A DNA stretch of 64,000 bases from NCBI GenBank assembly GCA_046483065.1, contig JAWODW010000097.1, positions 1 through 64,000 on the forward strand, read 5' to 3'. Numbering within the stretch: position 1 is the stretch's first letter; each line of letters opens with the position of its first letter. The notes under the pieces are model-generated. The model was not told the DNA's origin. It saw only the letters and a list, made by a program, of their open reading frames with translations, and ran no database searches. Both the position numbers and the translations under genes were made by a program. Of the stretch, positions 1 to 8,769 are shown piece after piece. The DNA comes from JAWVYT01 sp046483065. GTDB taxonomy: Bacteria > Gemmatimonadota > Gemmatimonadetes > Longimicrobiales > RSA9.

Positions 1-1200
1 CTGCACCGAAATGCTGATGAGCACGGCCAGCACCGTTACCAGGAGGCTCGCTGGCACGATCCATCTGCGGTGCTTCAAAGTTGCGCCAAAGCCCATCACC
101 CCGAGGGTCAGCAACAGCGGCGTGGCGAATACCACAGACCACAGCGTGCTTGCCGAACTCGGCTGCCACTTGAGCAGGGTCACACCGACGAGAGTCACAC
201 CAACAGCCGGTGCAGCGACACGAAGTCCTGCTGTCTTTCCTTGCTTAGCCACTACATCCAGAATCTTTTCGCCACCGACGAAAGCCGTAAGGATGATCAC
301 CCACATGATGGGAAGCACGTAACGTCCCGGTGCGAATGGGAGTCGGATATGCAGGAAAGTCAGCAAGAGGGAGAATACGACCATCACGATCGTCGTCCCA
401 CGATCGATCCGCAACATGCGGAATACTCCGAAAACGGCAAGAGCGGCTACTGTCAACAGGATCACGCCTGCGATCGCGAGAGCTGCGATATCTCCGTCAA
501 TCGCAGACTCTCGGTATGGTCTGGGGAAGACCTCCAGGATGGTAATCCCGGTCGACAGCAGGAATTTTGGGTAGAAAGCTCGTTCAATGAGCGAGGACGC
601 GCCACCGTAGGGCGAGGCCCCACTGGCGTGCTGCAGCAGGAAGAACCAGATTACCACCGGGGCTGAGGAGGCTGCGGCAATAAGAGCGTGGCGAATCCGA
701 TCGCGGTGCACGATCAGGTCTCTGGCAAGCAGCACCATTACGATTAGCCCACCCTGGTATCGAACGAGCGCGGCGGCCCCGCCGGCGGCGTAGGCCCAGC
801 GTGAGCCGTTTCTGTCGAGCCAGAATGCCAGGAGGACGAAGAAGAGGAACGGAGCGTCCGATGATGGCTGCAGAGCTATGGTCGTCATCTCCGGGTGATA
901 GCCGAAGGCCCATGCGGCGACCAATGCCGGCCCCGCAGAGAGGAAGCTTCGGCAAATGAGCCACATCAAGAGTACTGAACCGGTTGCCGTGAGGAGACTG
1001 AGCACACTGCCGGCGTGAAGAAGGGGGTCAGGACCAGGCATCAACCACTGCAACATCAGCACGCCAAGTGACGTGCCCGGTCCCACTGGCGTCTCCGCCG
1101 CCATACGGCCGTTCATCAACGCCACGGTGACTGCGCGGTATTGCTCCCAGTCGATTGACGGCTGAATCCACTTTTCGAAGCGACTGACGCGATAGGCGGT
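1..1200 (-). CDS. Membrane glycosyltransferase-like protein, both ends missing
   Basis: The minus strand is open for 400 codons from about 1200 down to base 1, and the C-terminus lies beyond the window. The translation is a polytopic membrane protein. A short Asp- and Trp-containing soluble stretch (FEKWIQPSIDWEQY) is followed by many hydrophobic segments and a basic loop pattern typical of GT-C (PMT/ArnT-like) lipid-linked-sugar glycosyltransferases. No start codon can be assigned, because the frame runs into DNA near 1198 that is clearly the antisense of a different gene. The G+C content is visibly lower than in the rest of the window. The family is inferred from topology and general look, and the exact substrate is unknown. 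Plus-strand ORFs here are shadows. Confidence 0.6.
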
Positions 1201-1552
1201 GCACCACGAGCCGGCGGCGGTGGCGCGTGCGGCGGTCCGTAGCGGCGCCCGGGCGGTGCTCGTCACGTCGGGCCCCGAGGGCGCCCGCTGGTACGCCAGG
1301 GAGGACGCCCCCCTGTGGCCGGAGGGCGACGACGACGTGGCCGTCCAGTCGGGAGAGGTAACCCTCGACACCCCGTGGTCGGCGGGCGATCCCACCGGCT
1401 GTGGTGATGTGTGGGGCGCCACCTGCTTCACCGCTCTGCTGCAGGGGCGGCCGCTGAGCGACGCCATGGAAAGAAGCAACCGGGCCGCGGCCCGGAACCT
1501 GGACCACCGTGGAGCCGACGGGCTCTACCAGCACCTGAGGGCCGGCTCGTGA
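1199..1552 (+). pseudogene. PfkB-family carbohydrate kinase, C-terminal fragment
   Basis: This 117-codon frame ends in the PfkB signature (DTPWSAGDPTGCGDVWGAT), which carries the catalytic Asp of ribokinase-type sugar kinases, followed by a normal C-terminal helix region. Family members are about 300 residues, so roughly the first 180 are absent. An in-frame TAG lies at 1193-1195, just before the GTG at 1199, inside the foreign-looking upstream DNA. The downstream gene starts inside its stop codon (GTGA overlap at 1549), so the C-terminal end sits in its native operon. The break may be a genuine truncation or an assembly join. Confidence 0.7.
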
Positions 1553-2460
1553 ACGTGATCGCTGTCCCCGCGAACCTGGACGATCGCTCGTTCGATCCCA
1601 TGGTGGCGGAGCTGAACGCTGCGCTGGACGCCGGAGACGGTGGCATTCTGGTGGACGCGCGCCGGCTCCGCTGGGTCGACCCCTTCGGGATGCTCGCCCT
1701 CCTCGCCGTGGGGAAGGTGGCCCGCGACCGGGGTCATCCACCGCGGCTCCAGATGCCCGAGTCGGCGGACGTGGTCAGCTACCTGGCCCGGATGGGGTTC
1801 TTCAAGCACGCCCAGGACATCTACGAGCTTCATGGCGGAGCGCGGAAGCGGGGCGATGGTGCCTCCGACGTGCTCCTGGAGATCACGCCCGTGACCTCCC
1901 ACATGGATGTGCATCAGATCGTGGATCGCGTGAACGAGCGGGCCCTGGCCATCCTCACCCGCCAGCTCAACATCCCGCTGAAGGAGGCCTTCCAGTTCAG
2001 CGTCATGCTCTCGGAGGTGTGTCAGAACATCATTGATCACGCCGAGGCCGGCGGATGGGTGGCCACCCAGACCTACAACTGGGCCAAGCGTCTGGGGCGG
2101 AAAGTCGTATCCATCGCCGTCATGGATCTGGGTGTGGGGTTCTACGGCTCGCTGGCCAGCGAGCACGCCGCCCGCTACGGCGCGCGGTGGAGCGACGCGT
2201 CGGCGCTGGAGGCGGCGTTCATCCACGGGCTGACCCGGTTCCACGACCCCGGCCGCGGCCAGGGGCTCCAGCAGATCCGCAAACAGGTGGGCCGCTGGAA
2301 CGGGAAGATCGCCATCCGGAGCGGGACGGCTCGCATCGCCGATGTCCCGGCCTGGGATGACGCGCCGCCGCTGGAGGACGACCTGCCCGGGTTCCCCGGT
2401 GCCCAGATTACCATCACGCTCCCTTCCCGGGAGCCCGAAGGCGAGGGGGAGTCGGGATGA
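1549..2460 (+). CDS. STAS-like plus HATPase fusion, probable partner-switch kinase
   Basis: This 303-residue protein starts at GTG 1549, overlapping the preceding stop by four bases. Residues about 1-110 look like a STAS-type fold (ILVDARRLRWVDPFGMLALL). Residues about 140-290 form a GHKL ATPase of the anti-sigma/serine kinase kind, with an N-box near residue 155 (SEVCQNIIDH), a G1 box near 193 (DLGVGF) and a G2 box near 235 (GRGQGLQQI). Such kinases usually control an antagonist STAS protein, and here the STAS-like part is fused in cis. The next gene overlaps by ATGA and encodes another STAS-like protein, so the two probably work together. Targets are unknown. Confidence 0.72.
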   Translation: MNVIAVPANLDDRSFDPMVAELNAALDAGDGGILVDARRLRWVDPFGMLALLAVGKVARDRGHPPRLQMPESADVVSYLARMGFFKHAQDIYELHGGARKRGDGASDVLLEITPVTSHMDVHQIVDRVNERALAILTRQLNIPLKEAFQFSVMLSEVCQNIIDHAEAGGWVATQTYNWAKRLGRKVVSIAVMDLGVGFYGSLASEHAARYGARWSDASALEAAFIHGLTRFHDPGRGQGLQQIRKQVGRWNGKIAIRSGTARIADVPAWDDAPPLEDDLPGFPGAQITITLPSREPEGEGESG

Positions 2461-3044
2461 CCGACCTCGGCGACATCGTCCCCCTCCGGTTCGACATGTC
2501 GGATATGGTCCGGCAGACCGTGGCTACCCTCTACAGTCACCTGGTGACCCGGCCCACGGGCCAGGCGCTCCGGCTCGGCATCGAGGCCCAGATTACCGAG
2601 CTCGGCGCACTCTGTGTCACGGTCCTCGATTTCAGTGAGGTGGTGGTCCTCGACTACTCGTGCGCCGACGAGACGGTGGCGAAGCTGATCCAGCGGTTCC
2701 TGCGCTCGGATCGGCCCGCCGAGGCCTACTTCGTGGCCCGCGGCATCGATGACCGTCACCGGGAGACCATCGAATCGGTGCTGAGCCGCCAGGACCTGGC
2801 CATCGCCGCGGAGCTGGTCGACGGGGAGGTCACCCTGCTGGGCGATGTGAGTGACGCCGAGACCCGGGCGTGGGCAGCGCTCAACCAGCTGGAGCGTGGG
2901 GGCGCCGCGGCCGTGGCGGAGCGGTTGGGTCACGCCGAGGGCGCCGTCGCCGACGCACTGGAGCGGCTTGCCCGGCGGAGAGTGGTGATCCGGCTCGACA
3001 TTCCCCGGACCTACTTCGCGCTCCGGGCCCTCATCGACGACTGA
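2457..3044 (+). CDS. STAS-like (DUF4325-type) protein with C-terminal winged helix
   Basis: This 195-residue protein is translationally coupled (ATGA) to the STAS/HATPase gene. The central segment (VTVLDFSEVVVLDYSCADE) resembles STAS-like DUF4325 domains. The last 60 residues (ALNQLERGGAAAVAERLG... VVIRLD) look like a winged helix-turn-helix. A plausible role is the output partner of the upstream kinase, moving a signal to DNA or to another regulator. No membrane segment or signal peptide is visible. The domain assignment rests on motif appearance only, and a purely structural role cannot be excluded. Confidence 0.6.
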   Translation: MTDLGDIVPLRFDMSDMVRQTVATLYSHLVTRPTGQALRLGIEAQITELGALCVTVLDFSEVVVLDYSCADETVAKLIQRFLRSDRPAEAYFVARGIDDRHRETIESVLSRQDLAIAAELVDGEVTLLGDVSDAETRAWAALNQLERGGAAAVAERLGHAEGAVADALERLARRRVVIRLDIPRTYFALRALIDD

Positions 3045-3101
3045 TCGCCGCGGGATCGCGGCGCACGCCGGCGGTCCCGGCGGGAGGCGGCTCGGGGTCC
3101 G

Positions 3102-3833
3102 CTATTCGTCGGTCTGGAGCGCCACCGACAGGATCCGGTTAATGGCCTTGAGGGTGCCCAGCGCCGTGGCCGTCTCCACGTCGCTGTCGATGGGGTGGGC
3201 CCCCACCAGCGGGAGCGGCCGTCGCCCGAGGCGGCTCGACATACCCAGCACACTGATCAGTACGTACTCGCCGTCCAGCGCCTGGACAATGGACGCGAAG
3301 TCGAGCTCCAGGCTCAGGTCGTTGTTCCACGCGGCGCCCTCCGCCGACCGCAGTGTGGCGTTCGCTGCTGCCCGCGCCCGGCCCGCCACCGTGTCCACAG
3401 CCTCCGCCTCGCCTTCCGACTCCTCACCCTTCCACTCCAGCCGGACGCCGACCCGCACGTGGCCGGACGACGTGGTGGACTCCAGCCCCGCGAAGACCGG
3501 ACGGCCCGCCACGGGTCTCGGCGGCTCCGATCCCCTGGACGTGGCCTCGGCGACGGCGACCTCCTCCGCCGCACCCTCGGGCACCTCCTCCACGTCCTGT
3601 TCGGGGGCCAGCTGTGCGATGCTGATGACGCGCTGGTCGATGGGGATCCCGAGGCGCTCCTCCAGCAGGCCACGGATGTCGCGGGCCAGCCCGGCGGTGT
3701 CGGGACCGTGCCGGACCAGCAGGTGGACCTCCCGGGGATGGCCTTCCAGGTCCTCGCTGACGTACGCCCCCATTACCGAGGGGAGCTCTCGGAGGACCGC
3801 TTCTGCTGCCGCTTTGTTGCTGATCCGATTCAT
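3102..3833 (-). CDS. Conserved protein of unknown function
   Basis: The frame opens upstream, but the ATG at 3833 (MNRISNKAAAEAVL) is the better start because the N-terminal extension is low-complexity and Pro-rich. That gives 243 residues. Residues 1-80 form an alpha/beta domain (VMGAYVSEDLEGHPREVHLL... IDQRVISIAQL), followed by an acidic, Ala/Pro-rich linker. A second alpha/beta domain (residues 130-240) ends in a regular strand-helix pattern (VGAHPIDSDVETATALGTL). It is soluble, with no recognised catalytic motif. It is convergent with the upstream signalling pair and divergent from the trans-sulfuration gene. I do not recognise a function. Confidence 0.6.
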   Translation of the reverse strand: MNRISNKAAAEAVLRELPSVMGAYVSEDLEGHPREVHLLVRHGPDTAGLARDIRGLLEERLGIPIDQRVISIAQLAPEQDVEEVPEGAAEEVAVAEATSRGSEPPRPVAGRPVFAGLESTTSSGHVRVGVRLEWKGEESEGEAEAVDTVAGRARAAANATLRSAEGAAWNNDLSLELDFASIVQALDGEYVLISVLGMSSRLGRRPLPLVGAHPIDSDVETATALGTLKAINRILSVALQTDE

Positions 3834-3903
3834 CCGGTGGCCGGGTGGCAGGAGGATGGGCGCAGAATGCGGCCCGGGCACCCCCGCCGTCAAGTCGCTC
3901 GCT

Positions 3904-3934
3904 TTGCCGGGGGCCCGATTGCGGCCTAGCTTTT
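3904..3934 (+). promoter_or_regulatory. Promoter-like site for the trans-sulfuration gene
   Basis: TTGCCG (3904-3909) is followed by a 17-base spacer and TAGCTTTT (3927-3934), about 60 bases before the ATG at 3996. The -10 resembles other sites in this window (8707, 16548, 29619, 60981). Confidence 0.45.
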
Positions 3935-3995
3935 CGCGCAGTCCGTGTGACGGCAGATGGCCCTTGGTGCGGGAACACTATCGAGGGGGAAGGCA

Positions 3996-5162
3996 ATGAG
4001 CGACAGAGGGGGCAGCGTAGACCGGAGTGGGCCGTCAACGAAGGCGGTGCACGCGGGCAGCCCGGCGCCCCGGCCCGGGGACCCGGTGGTGGCCCCGCTG
4101 GTGTCCAGTGCCACCTTCTACAACGCCGTGGAACCGGAGGGCGAGGTGCTCTACGGGCGGTACGCCAACACCGAGGCGCACCGACGGCTGAGCCGGCGGA
4201 TCGCCGCGCTGGAGCACGCCGAAGAGGCGTTGGTCTGCGGGAGCGGGATGGCGGCGGTCTCGCTGGCGATCCTCACGTTCGCCGGCGCCGGGGACCACCT
4301 GGTGGCCGCCGACTCGCTCTACGGCGGGACCCGGGTGCTGCTTACCCGGGAGCTGCCGCGGCTGGGGATCGAGACCACGTTCGTGGACCCGAACGCAGAC
4401 TGGGCCGAGGCGCTCCGCCCGGAGACGCGGCTCCTGTACATGGAGGCGCCGGTGAACCCCACGCTCCGGGTCCCGGACCCGAGGCCTGTGGCGGCGGTGG
4501 CCCGGGAGCGGGGGATCCCGCTGCTCATGGACGCCACATTCGCGACGCCCATCAACTTCCGGCCCGTGGAGCACGGCGTGGACGTGGTGATCCACAGCGC
4601 CACGAAGTACCTGGGCGGACATTCGGACCTGGTGGCCGGGGTGCTCGTCGGCTCGCGGCCCCACATGGAGGCCACCCGTGAGCGGCTCAAGTCCTTCGGC
4701 CCGAACCTGGACCCCCACGCCATCTGGCTCCTCGAGCGAGGACTCAAGACGCTGGCGGTTCGGGTCGAGCGCCAGAACGCCACGGCCGGCCGTCTCGCTG
4801 CGTGGCTGGCGGCGCAGCCCGCCGTCGAGACCGTCCACTATCCCGGGCTCGGTACGCACCCGGACCACGCCACGGCCGCCGAGCTTTTCGACGGGTTCGG
4901 CGGCATGCTCGGGTTCGTGGTCCGGGGTGGGGACCCGGCGGCGGTCCGGGTCATGGAGCGTCTCCGGATCGTAGCGGTGGCGCCGAGCCTCGGCGGCGTG
5001 GAATCGCTGGCGTCCATGCCCCGGTACACGTCTCATGCGGCCATGACCGCCGAGGCGCGGCACCAGGCCGGGATCGACGATGGGTTTATCCGCCTTTCGG
5101 TGGGCGTGGAAGATGCACCGGATCTGGAGGCGGACCTGGAGCAGGCGCTGGGCGGCATCTGA
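3996..5162 (+). CDS. Trans-sulfuration PLP enzyme (cystathionine gamma-synthase/lyase family)
   Basis: The chosen ATG at 3996 follows a GA-rich ribosome-binding stretch (GAGGGGGAAGG) and gives 388 residues, the usual family length. The PLP lysine sits in HSATKYLGGHSD, the PLP-stacking tyrosine region in SLYGGT, and the phosphate-binding turn in CGSGMAAVS. The family (Cys/Met metabolism PLP, fold type I) includes cystathionine gamma-synthase, cystathionine lyases, O-acetylhomoserine sulfhydrylase and methionine gamma-lyase, which sequence reading alone does not separate. The usual YxRxxNPT motif is altered to YGRYANTEA. A second family member lies at 27435-28592. Confidence 0.85.
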   Translation: MSDRGGSVDRSGPSTKAVHAGSPAPRPGDPVVAPLVSSATFYNAVEPEGEVLYGRYANTEAHRRLSRRIAALEHAEEALVCGSGMAAVSLAILTFAGAGDHLVAADSLYGGTRVLLTRELPRLGIETTFVDPNADWAEALRPETRLLYMEAPVNPTLRVPDPRPVAAVARERGIPLLMDATFATPINFRPVEHGVDVVIHSATKYLGGHSDLVAGVLVGSRPHMEATRERLKSFGPNLDPHAIWLLERGLKTLAVRVERQNATAGRLAAWLAAQPAVETVHYPGLGTHPDHATAAELFDGFGGMLGFVVRGGDPAAVRVMERLRIVAVAPSLGGVESLASMPRYTSHAAMTAEARHQAGIDDGFIRLSVGVEDAPDLEADLEQALGGI

Positions 5163-5212
5163 GAGACGGTCGACGCCCGCCGAGGCGCGGCCGGGCAGGG
5201 GAGGGAGCTGAG

Positions 5213-7570
5213 ATGCGTAAGATCGCTTTGGTGATGGTGGCGGGAGTGCTCCTGGTGGTGATCGTGGTCATCGCCGGGCTGGCGTACGTCCGGTCCGGCG
5301 AACAGCCCCGGACCGGCGTCGAGACGGTGGCGGGGATCACTCGGCCCGTGGACGTCCTCTGGACGGAGCGGGCCGTGCCCCACGTCTTCGCCGGGAGCAT
5401 CGAGGACGCCGTCTTCACTCAGGGCTTCCTCCACGCCCGGGACCGGCTCTGGCAGATGGAGCTGGTACGGCGTGCGATCCAGGGCCGGCTGGCCGAGGTC
5501 ATGGGCGAGCCGGCGCTCAGCACCGACCGGTTCATGCGCCGGATCGGGCTCTGGGAGGCCGCGCGGGAGAGCGTCGACAGCCTGAGCGGCGGGGACCGTG
5601 CCGTCCTCCAGGCCTACGCCGATGGCGTCAACGCCGCCATGGACCGGTGGGACGGGCCGCTCCCCCCCGAGTTCCTGGTGCTCGGGTTCGAGCCGGCGCC
5701 GTGGGAGCCCGTTCACACCCTGGCCGTGGCCAAGATGATGTCGTACACGCTGGCGGCCTACAGCGAGTCGGTGGCCGTGGCCCGGGCACTGCGGCAGCTG
5801 CCGGAAGACCGGGTGCGGTGGCTGTTCCCCGAGTTCCCCGACTGGGACGCCACTATCCTGCCACCGGAGCCGCCGGCCACCCCGCCGCTGGCGGCGCAGC
5901 TCATGGACCGGTTCAGCGTGGCGGCGGCGTCGAACTCGTGGGTGGTGCACGGCTCCCGGACCGCGTCGGGCAGTCCGATCCTGGCCAACGACATGCATCT
6001 GCAGCTCCAGGCGCCGAGCCTCTGGTACCTGGTGGGGCTCCACGCGCCGGCCAGCGACTCGCTGCCCGGGCTGGACGTCATGGGCGTGAGCATCCCCGGC
6101 GCGCCGCTGGTCATCGTGGGTCGGAACCGGGCCATCGCATGGGGCTTCACGAACGCCTACGTCGACGACGTGGACCTCTTTATCGAGCGCGTGGACCCCG
6201 ACGACTCCGGTCGCTACCTGACCCCCGACGGGAGCCGACCCTTCCAGGTCGCGGCCGAGTCCATCGCCGTGAAAGGGCGCGACGAGCCGGTGGTCATGAA
6301 GGTGCGGAGCACCCGGCACGGCCCCGTCCTCCCGGTGGACGATGAGGCCCCGTCCGATGACGACGTGCTGGCGCTGCGGTGGACGGCCCACGAGCCCACC
6401 ACGGTCATGGAGGCGGTGCTGCGCTACAATCTCGCCGGGAGCTGGAGCGAGTTCCTGGCCGCCGCCGACCTCATGGACGACCCGCATCAGAACCTGATCT
6501 ACGCCGACACCGTCGGCCACATCGGCTACATCATGGGCGGCACCGTGCCCATTCGCGGCGACCGGAGGCCCGCTACCGTCATCCCGCGGCCGGGATGGAC
6601 CGGGGAGTGGGACTGGACCGGCGAGCTGCCGTTCGACGAGCACCCCCGGGCCTTCGACCCGCCGGCCGGGTTCGTGGCCACCGCCAACAACCGGCAGACT
6701 GCCGAGCCCGTGGCCGAGCTGATCAGCGCTTCCTGGCTCCAGCCGTTCCGGGCCATGCGGATCACCGAGATGATCGTCGAGCACACGGCGCCACTGGACC
6801 CCGAGGCGGTCCTCGGTATGCAGATGGACGTGTACGACCTGTACGCCGAGCGCTACACGGATCGCGCCATCGCGGCCGCCAACGCGGCAGGACTCGACGA
6901 CGTCGCCGAGCGGCTGGGGAGCTGGGACCGCCGGGCCGCCGCCGACTCCCGTGAGGCCGCCCTCTTCTACGTCTGGAACGAGACGCTGCGTCGGGGGCTG
7001 GCCCGCGACCTGTACGGCGGTCCGGCCCCGTACTTCACCCGGGAGTCGGCCACGGTGGTGATCGAGGGACGTGCCGTACCGTGGGCGTCGGAGCCCGAGG
7101 CCCGATACCGCGAGCTCGCCGCGGACGCCATGCGGGAAGCCGCCGAGGTGGCCGGAGACCGGCCGTGGGCCGAGTCCAACCGGGCCGTCCACGGCCATGC
7201 GCTGGGCGATGTGGCGGTCCTCGACCGCACCCTGGGCCTCGACCTGGGACCGCTGCCACACCGGGGCTCGCCCTTTACCGTGAACGTGGCCCACTGGGCG
7301 TTCCGTTCTCCCACCGACGACTTCCCGTTCCTCACCACCACCGGCGTGAGCATGCGCCAGGTGGTGGAGTTGGGGAACACCGAGGCATCAGGAGGGTTCG
7401 TCATTCCCACGGGGCAGAGCGGGGTGCCGTACAGCCGTCACTACGATGATCAACTTCCCATGTGGCGGAACGGCGATCTGCTGACCCTGTCCCTGGACCG
7501 GAGCGCCGTGGAGGCTTCGGCGCAGCAGCGGATGAGACTCGATCCCGAAGCGAGGGATGACCGACGATAG
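5213..7570 (+). CDS. Penicillin acylase family N-terminal-nucleophile hydrolase
   Basis: This 785-residue protein starts at ATG 5213 after GGGAGGGAGC. Residues 1-28 form one hydrophobic segment followed by a soluble protein, so it is probably exported or membrane-anchored in the periplasm. Family precursors self-cleave before a Ser that becomes the catalytic N-terminus. The matching site is Ser240 in AASNSWVV, giving an alpha chain of about 24 kDa and a large beta chain. Relatives hydrolyse amide bonds in beta-lactams, acyl-homoserine lactones or aculeacin, and the substrate cannot be told here. The C-terminus overlaps the ypdA start by 14 bases, suggesting coexpression. Confidence 0.85.
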   Translation: MRKIALVMVAGVLLVVIVVIAGLAYVRSGEQPRTGVETVAGITRPVDVLWTERAVPHVFAGSIEDAVFTQGFLHARDRLWQMELVRRAIQGRLAEVMGEPALSTDRFMRRIGLWEAARESVDSLSGGDRAVLQAYADGVNAAMDRWDGPLPPEFLVLGFEPAPWEPVHTLAVAKMMSYTLAAYSESVAVARALRQLPEDRVRWLFPEFPDWDATILPPEPPATPPLAAQLMDRFSVAAASNSWVVHGSRTASGSPILANDMHLQLQAPSLWYLVGLHAPASDSLPGLDVMGVSIPGAPLVIVGRNRAIAWGFTNAYVDDVDLFIERVDPDDSGRYLTPDGSRPFQVAAESIAVKGRDEPVVMKVRSTRHGPVLPVDDEAPSDDDVLALRWTAHEPTTVMEAVLRYNLAGSWSEFLAAADLMDDPHQNLIYADTVGHIGYIMGGTVPIRGDRRPATVIPRPGWTGEWDWTGELPFDEHPRAFDPPAGFVATANNRQTAEPVAELISASWLQPFRAMRITEMIVEHTAPLDPEAVLGMQMDVYDLYAERYTDRAIAAANAAGLDDVAERLGSWDRRAAADSREAALFYVWNETLRRGLARDLYGGPAPYFTRESATVVIEGRAVPWASEPEARYRELAADAMREAAEVAGDRPWAESNRAVHGHALGDVAVLDRTLGLDLGPLPHRGSPFTVNVAHWAFRSPTDDFPFLTTTGVSMRQVVELGNTEASGGFVIPTGQSGVPYSRHYDDQLPMWRNGDLLTLSLDRSAVEASAQQRMRLDPEARDDRR

Positions 7571-8666
7571 ACTCGACCTGGCCGTTATCGGCGCGGGCCC
7601 GTGCGGCCTGAGCGCCGCCGTGGCGGCCGAGCAGGCAGGGCTGAGCAGTGCCGTGTTCGACAAGGGCTGTATCACCCAGTCCATCATGCTCTACCCCACG
7701 TACGCCACCTTCTTCAGTACCGCCGACCGGCTCGAGATCGGCGGGGTGCCGTTCATCGCACCGGGCGACAAGCCCACCCGCGGTGACGCGCTGAAGTACT
7801 ACCGCCGGGTGGCCACAGCGTTCGATCTGGACGTCCGGCAGTACGAGGAAGTGACAGCCGTGACGGGGGAGAAGGATGCCTTCACCGTCCGGACGCGGAC
7901 CATGGGGGGCGAGGAGCGGACTCTCGTGGCCGGGAACGTGGTGGTGGCCACCGGATACGCCGACTCGCCGAACTACATGGACATCCCCGGTGAGGATCTG
8001 CCGAAGGTCCGGCACTATTTCACGGAGGGGCACCCGTACTTCCAGCAGGACGTGGTGGTGATCGGTGCGGGGAACTCGGCGGTGGAGGCGGCGCTGGCCA
8101 CGTGGCGCGCGGGCGCCCGCGTCACTCTCGTGCACTTCCTCGATGCGCTGGACCCGGGCGTCAAGCCGTGGATCCGGCCGGACATCGAGAACCGGATCGC
8201 CAACGGCGAGATCGCCGTCCGCTGGAATACCCGCGTAACCGAGGTCCTCCCCGATGGGGTCCGGCTCCGGGACGGGGAGACCGGAGCCACCGAGGAGCTA
8301 GCCAACGACTTCGTTCTGGCCATGACCGGCTACCGGCCGGACCCGTGGCTGCTGGGTGACCTCGGCGTGACCATCGACACGGAGACCGGCGTGCCCGCTC
8401 ATGACCCCGAGACCATGGAGACCGGCGTGCCTGGCGTCTTCATTGCAGGCGTGATAGCGGGGGGGGACCGGCCAGATCGGGTCTTCATCGAGGACGGCCG
8501 TCACCACGGCCCGCTGGCCGTCCGTCGGATCCTCGCGGAGCGGGGGGTGGACGCCGGTGATACCATTACGTTGGGCGTGCCGCCCAGTGTTCGGTCGACG
8601 GACCCGGAGGCTGATGGGATCGGTGGAACCTCGCCCGCGCCGGAAGGGGTGGGGCGCGGAAAGTAG
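7557..8666 (+). CDS. ypdA: YpdA-family bacillithiol disulfide reductase
   Basis: This 369-residue flavoprotein has an N-terminal FAD dinucleotide fold (GAGPCGLSAAVAAEQ), a mid-protein NADPH fold (GAGNSAVEAALAT) and the family-typical segment KGCITQSIMLYPTYATFFST. YpdA reduces oxidised bacillithiol with NADPH, keeping the low-molecular-weight thiol pool reduced. Its presence implies that the organism makes bacillithiol, though no bsh biosynthesis gene is in the window. It overlaps the 3' end of the acylase gene by 14 bases. The last 25 residues are a low-complexity tail. Confidence 0.88.
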   Translation: MTDDRLDLAVIGAGPCGLSAAVAAEQAGLSSAVFDKGCITQSIMLYPTYATFFSTADRLEIGGVPFIAPGDKPTRGDALKYYRRVATAFDLDVRQYEEVTAVTGEKDAFTVRTRTMGGEERTLVAGNVVVATGYADSPNYMDIPGEDLPKVRHYFTEGHPYFQQDVVVIGAGNSAVEAALATWRAGARVTLVHFLDALDPGVKPWIRPDIENRIANGEIAVRWNTRVTEVLPDGVRLRDGETGATEELANDFVLAMTGYRPDPWLLGDLGVTIDTETGVPAHDPETMETGVPGVFIAGVIAGGDRPDRVFIEDGRHHGPLAVRRILAERGVDAGDTITLGVPPSVRSTDPEADGIGGTSPAPEGVGRGK

Positions 8667-8682
8667 CGTGAGAAAGGGCGCG

Positions 8683-8713
8683 TTGACGCCCCCACGCCGG
8701 GGCCCGTAGCTTG
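8683..8713 (+). promoter_or_regulatory. Promoter-like site for pruA
   Basis: TTGACG (8683-8688), an 18-base spacer and TAGCTTG (8707-8713) lie about 57 bases before the pruA ATG. Confidence 0.5.
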
Positions 8714-8769
8714 GCTCCGGACAACGAGCGAAAACAACCAAACGTTCAACCATAGAGAAGGGCGCAACC

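Noticed and set aside
11..666. Plus-strand frames at the left edge
   Set aside because: The minus strand encodes a membrane protein with normal helices throughout, so these are its shadows.
3996..5162. SAM riboswitch upstream of the trans-sulfuration gene
   Set aside because: The leader is too short and shows no SAM-I type core.
5033..7294. 753-codon open frame on the minus strand
   Set aside because: It is antisense to the penicillin-acylase gene, Gly/Arg/His-rich with no domain.
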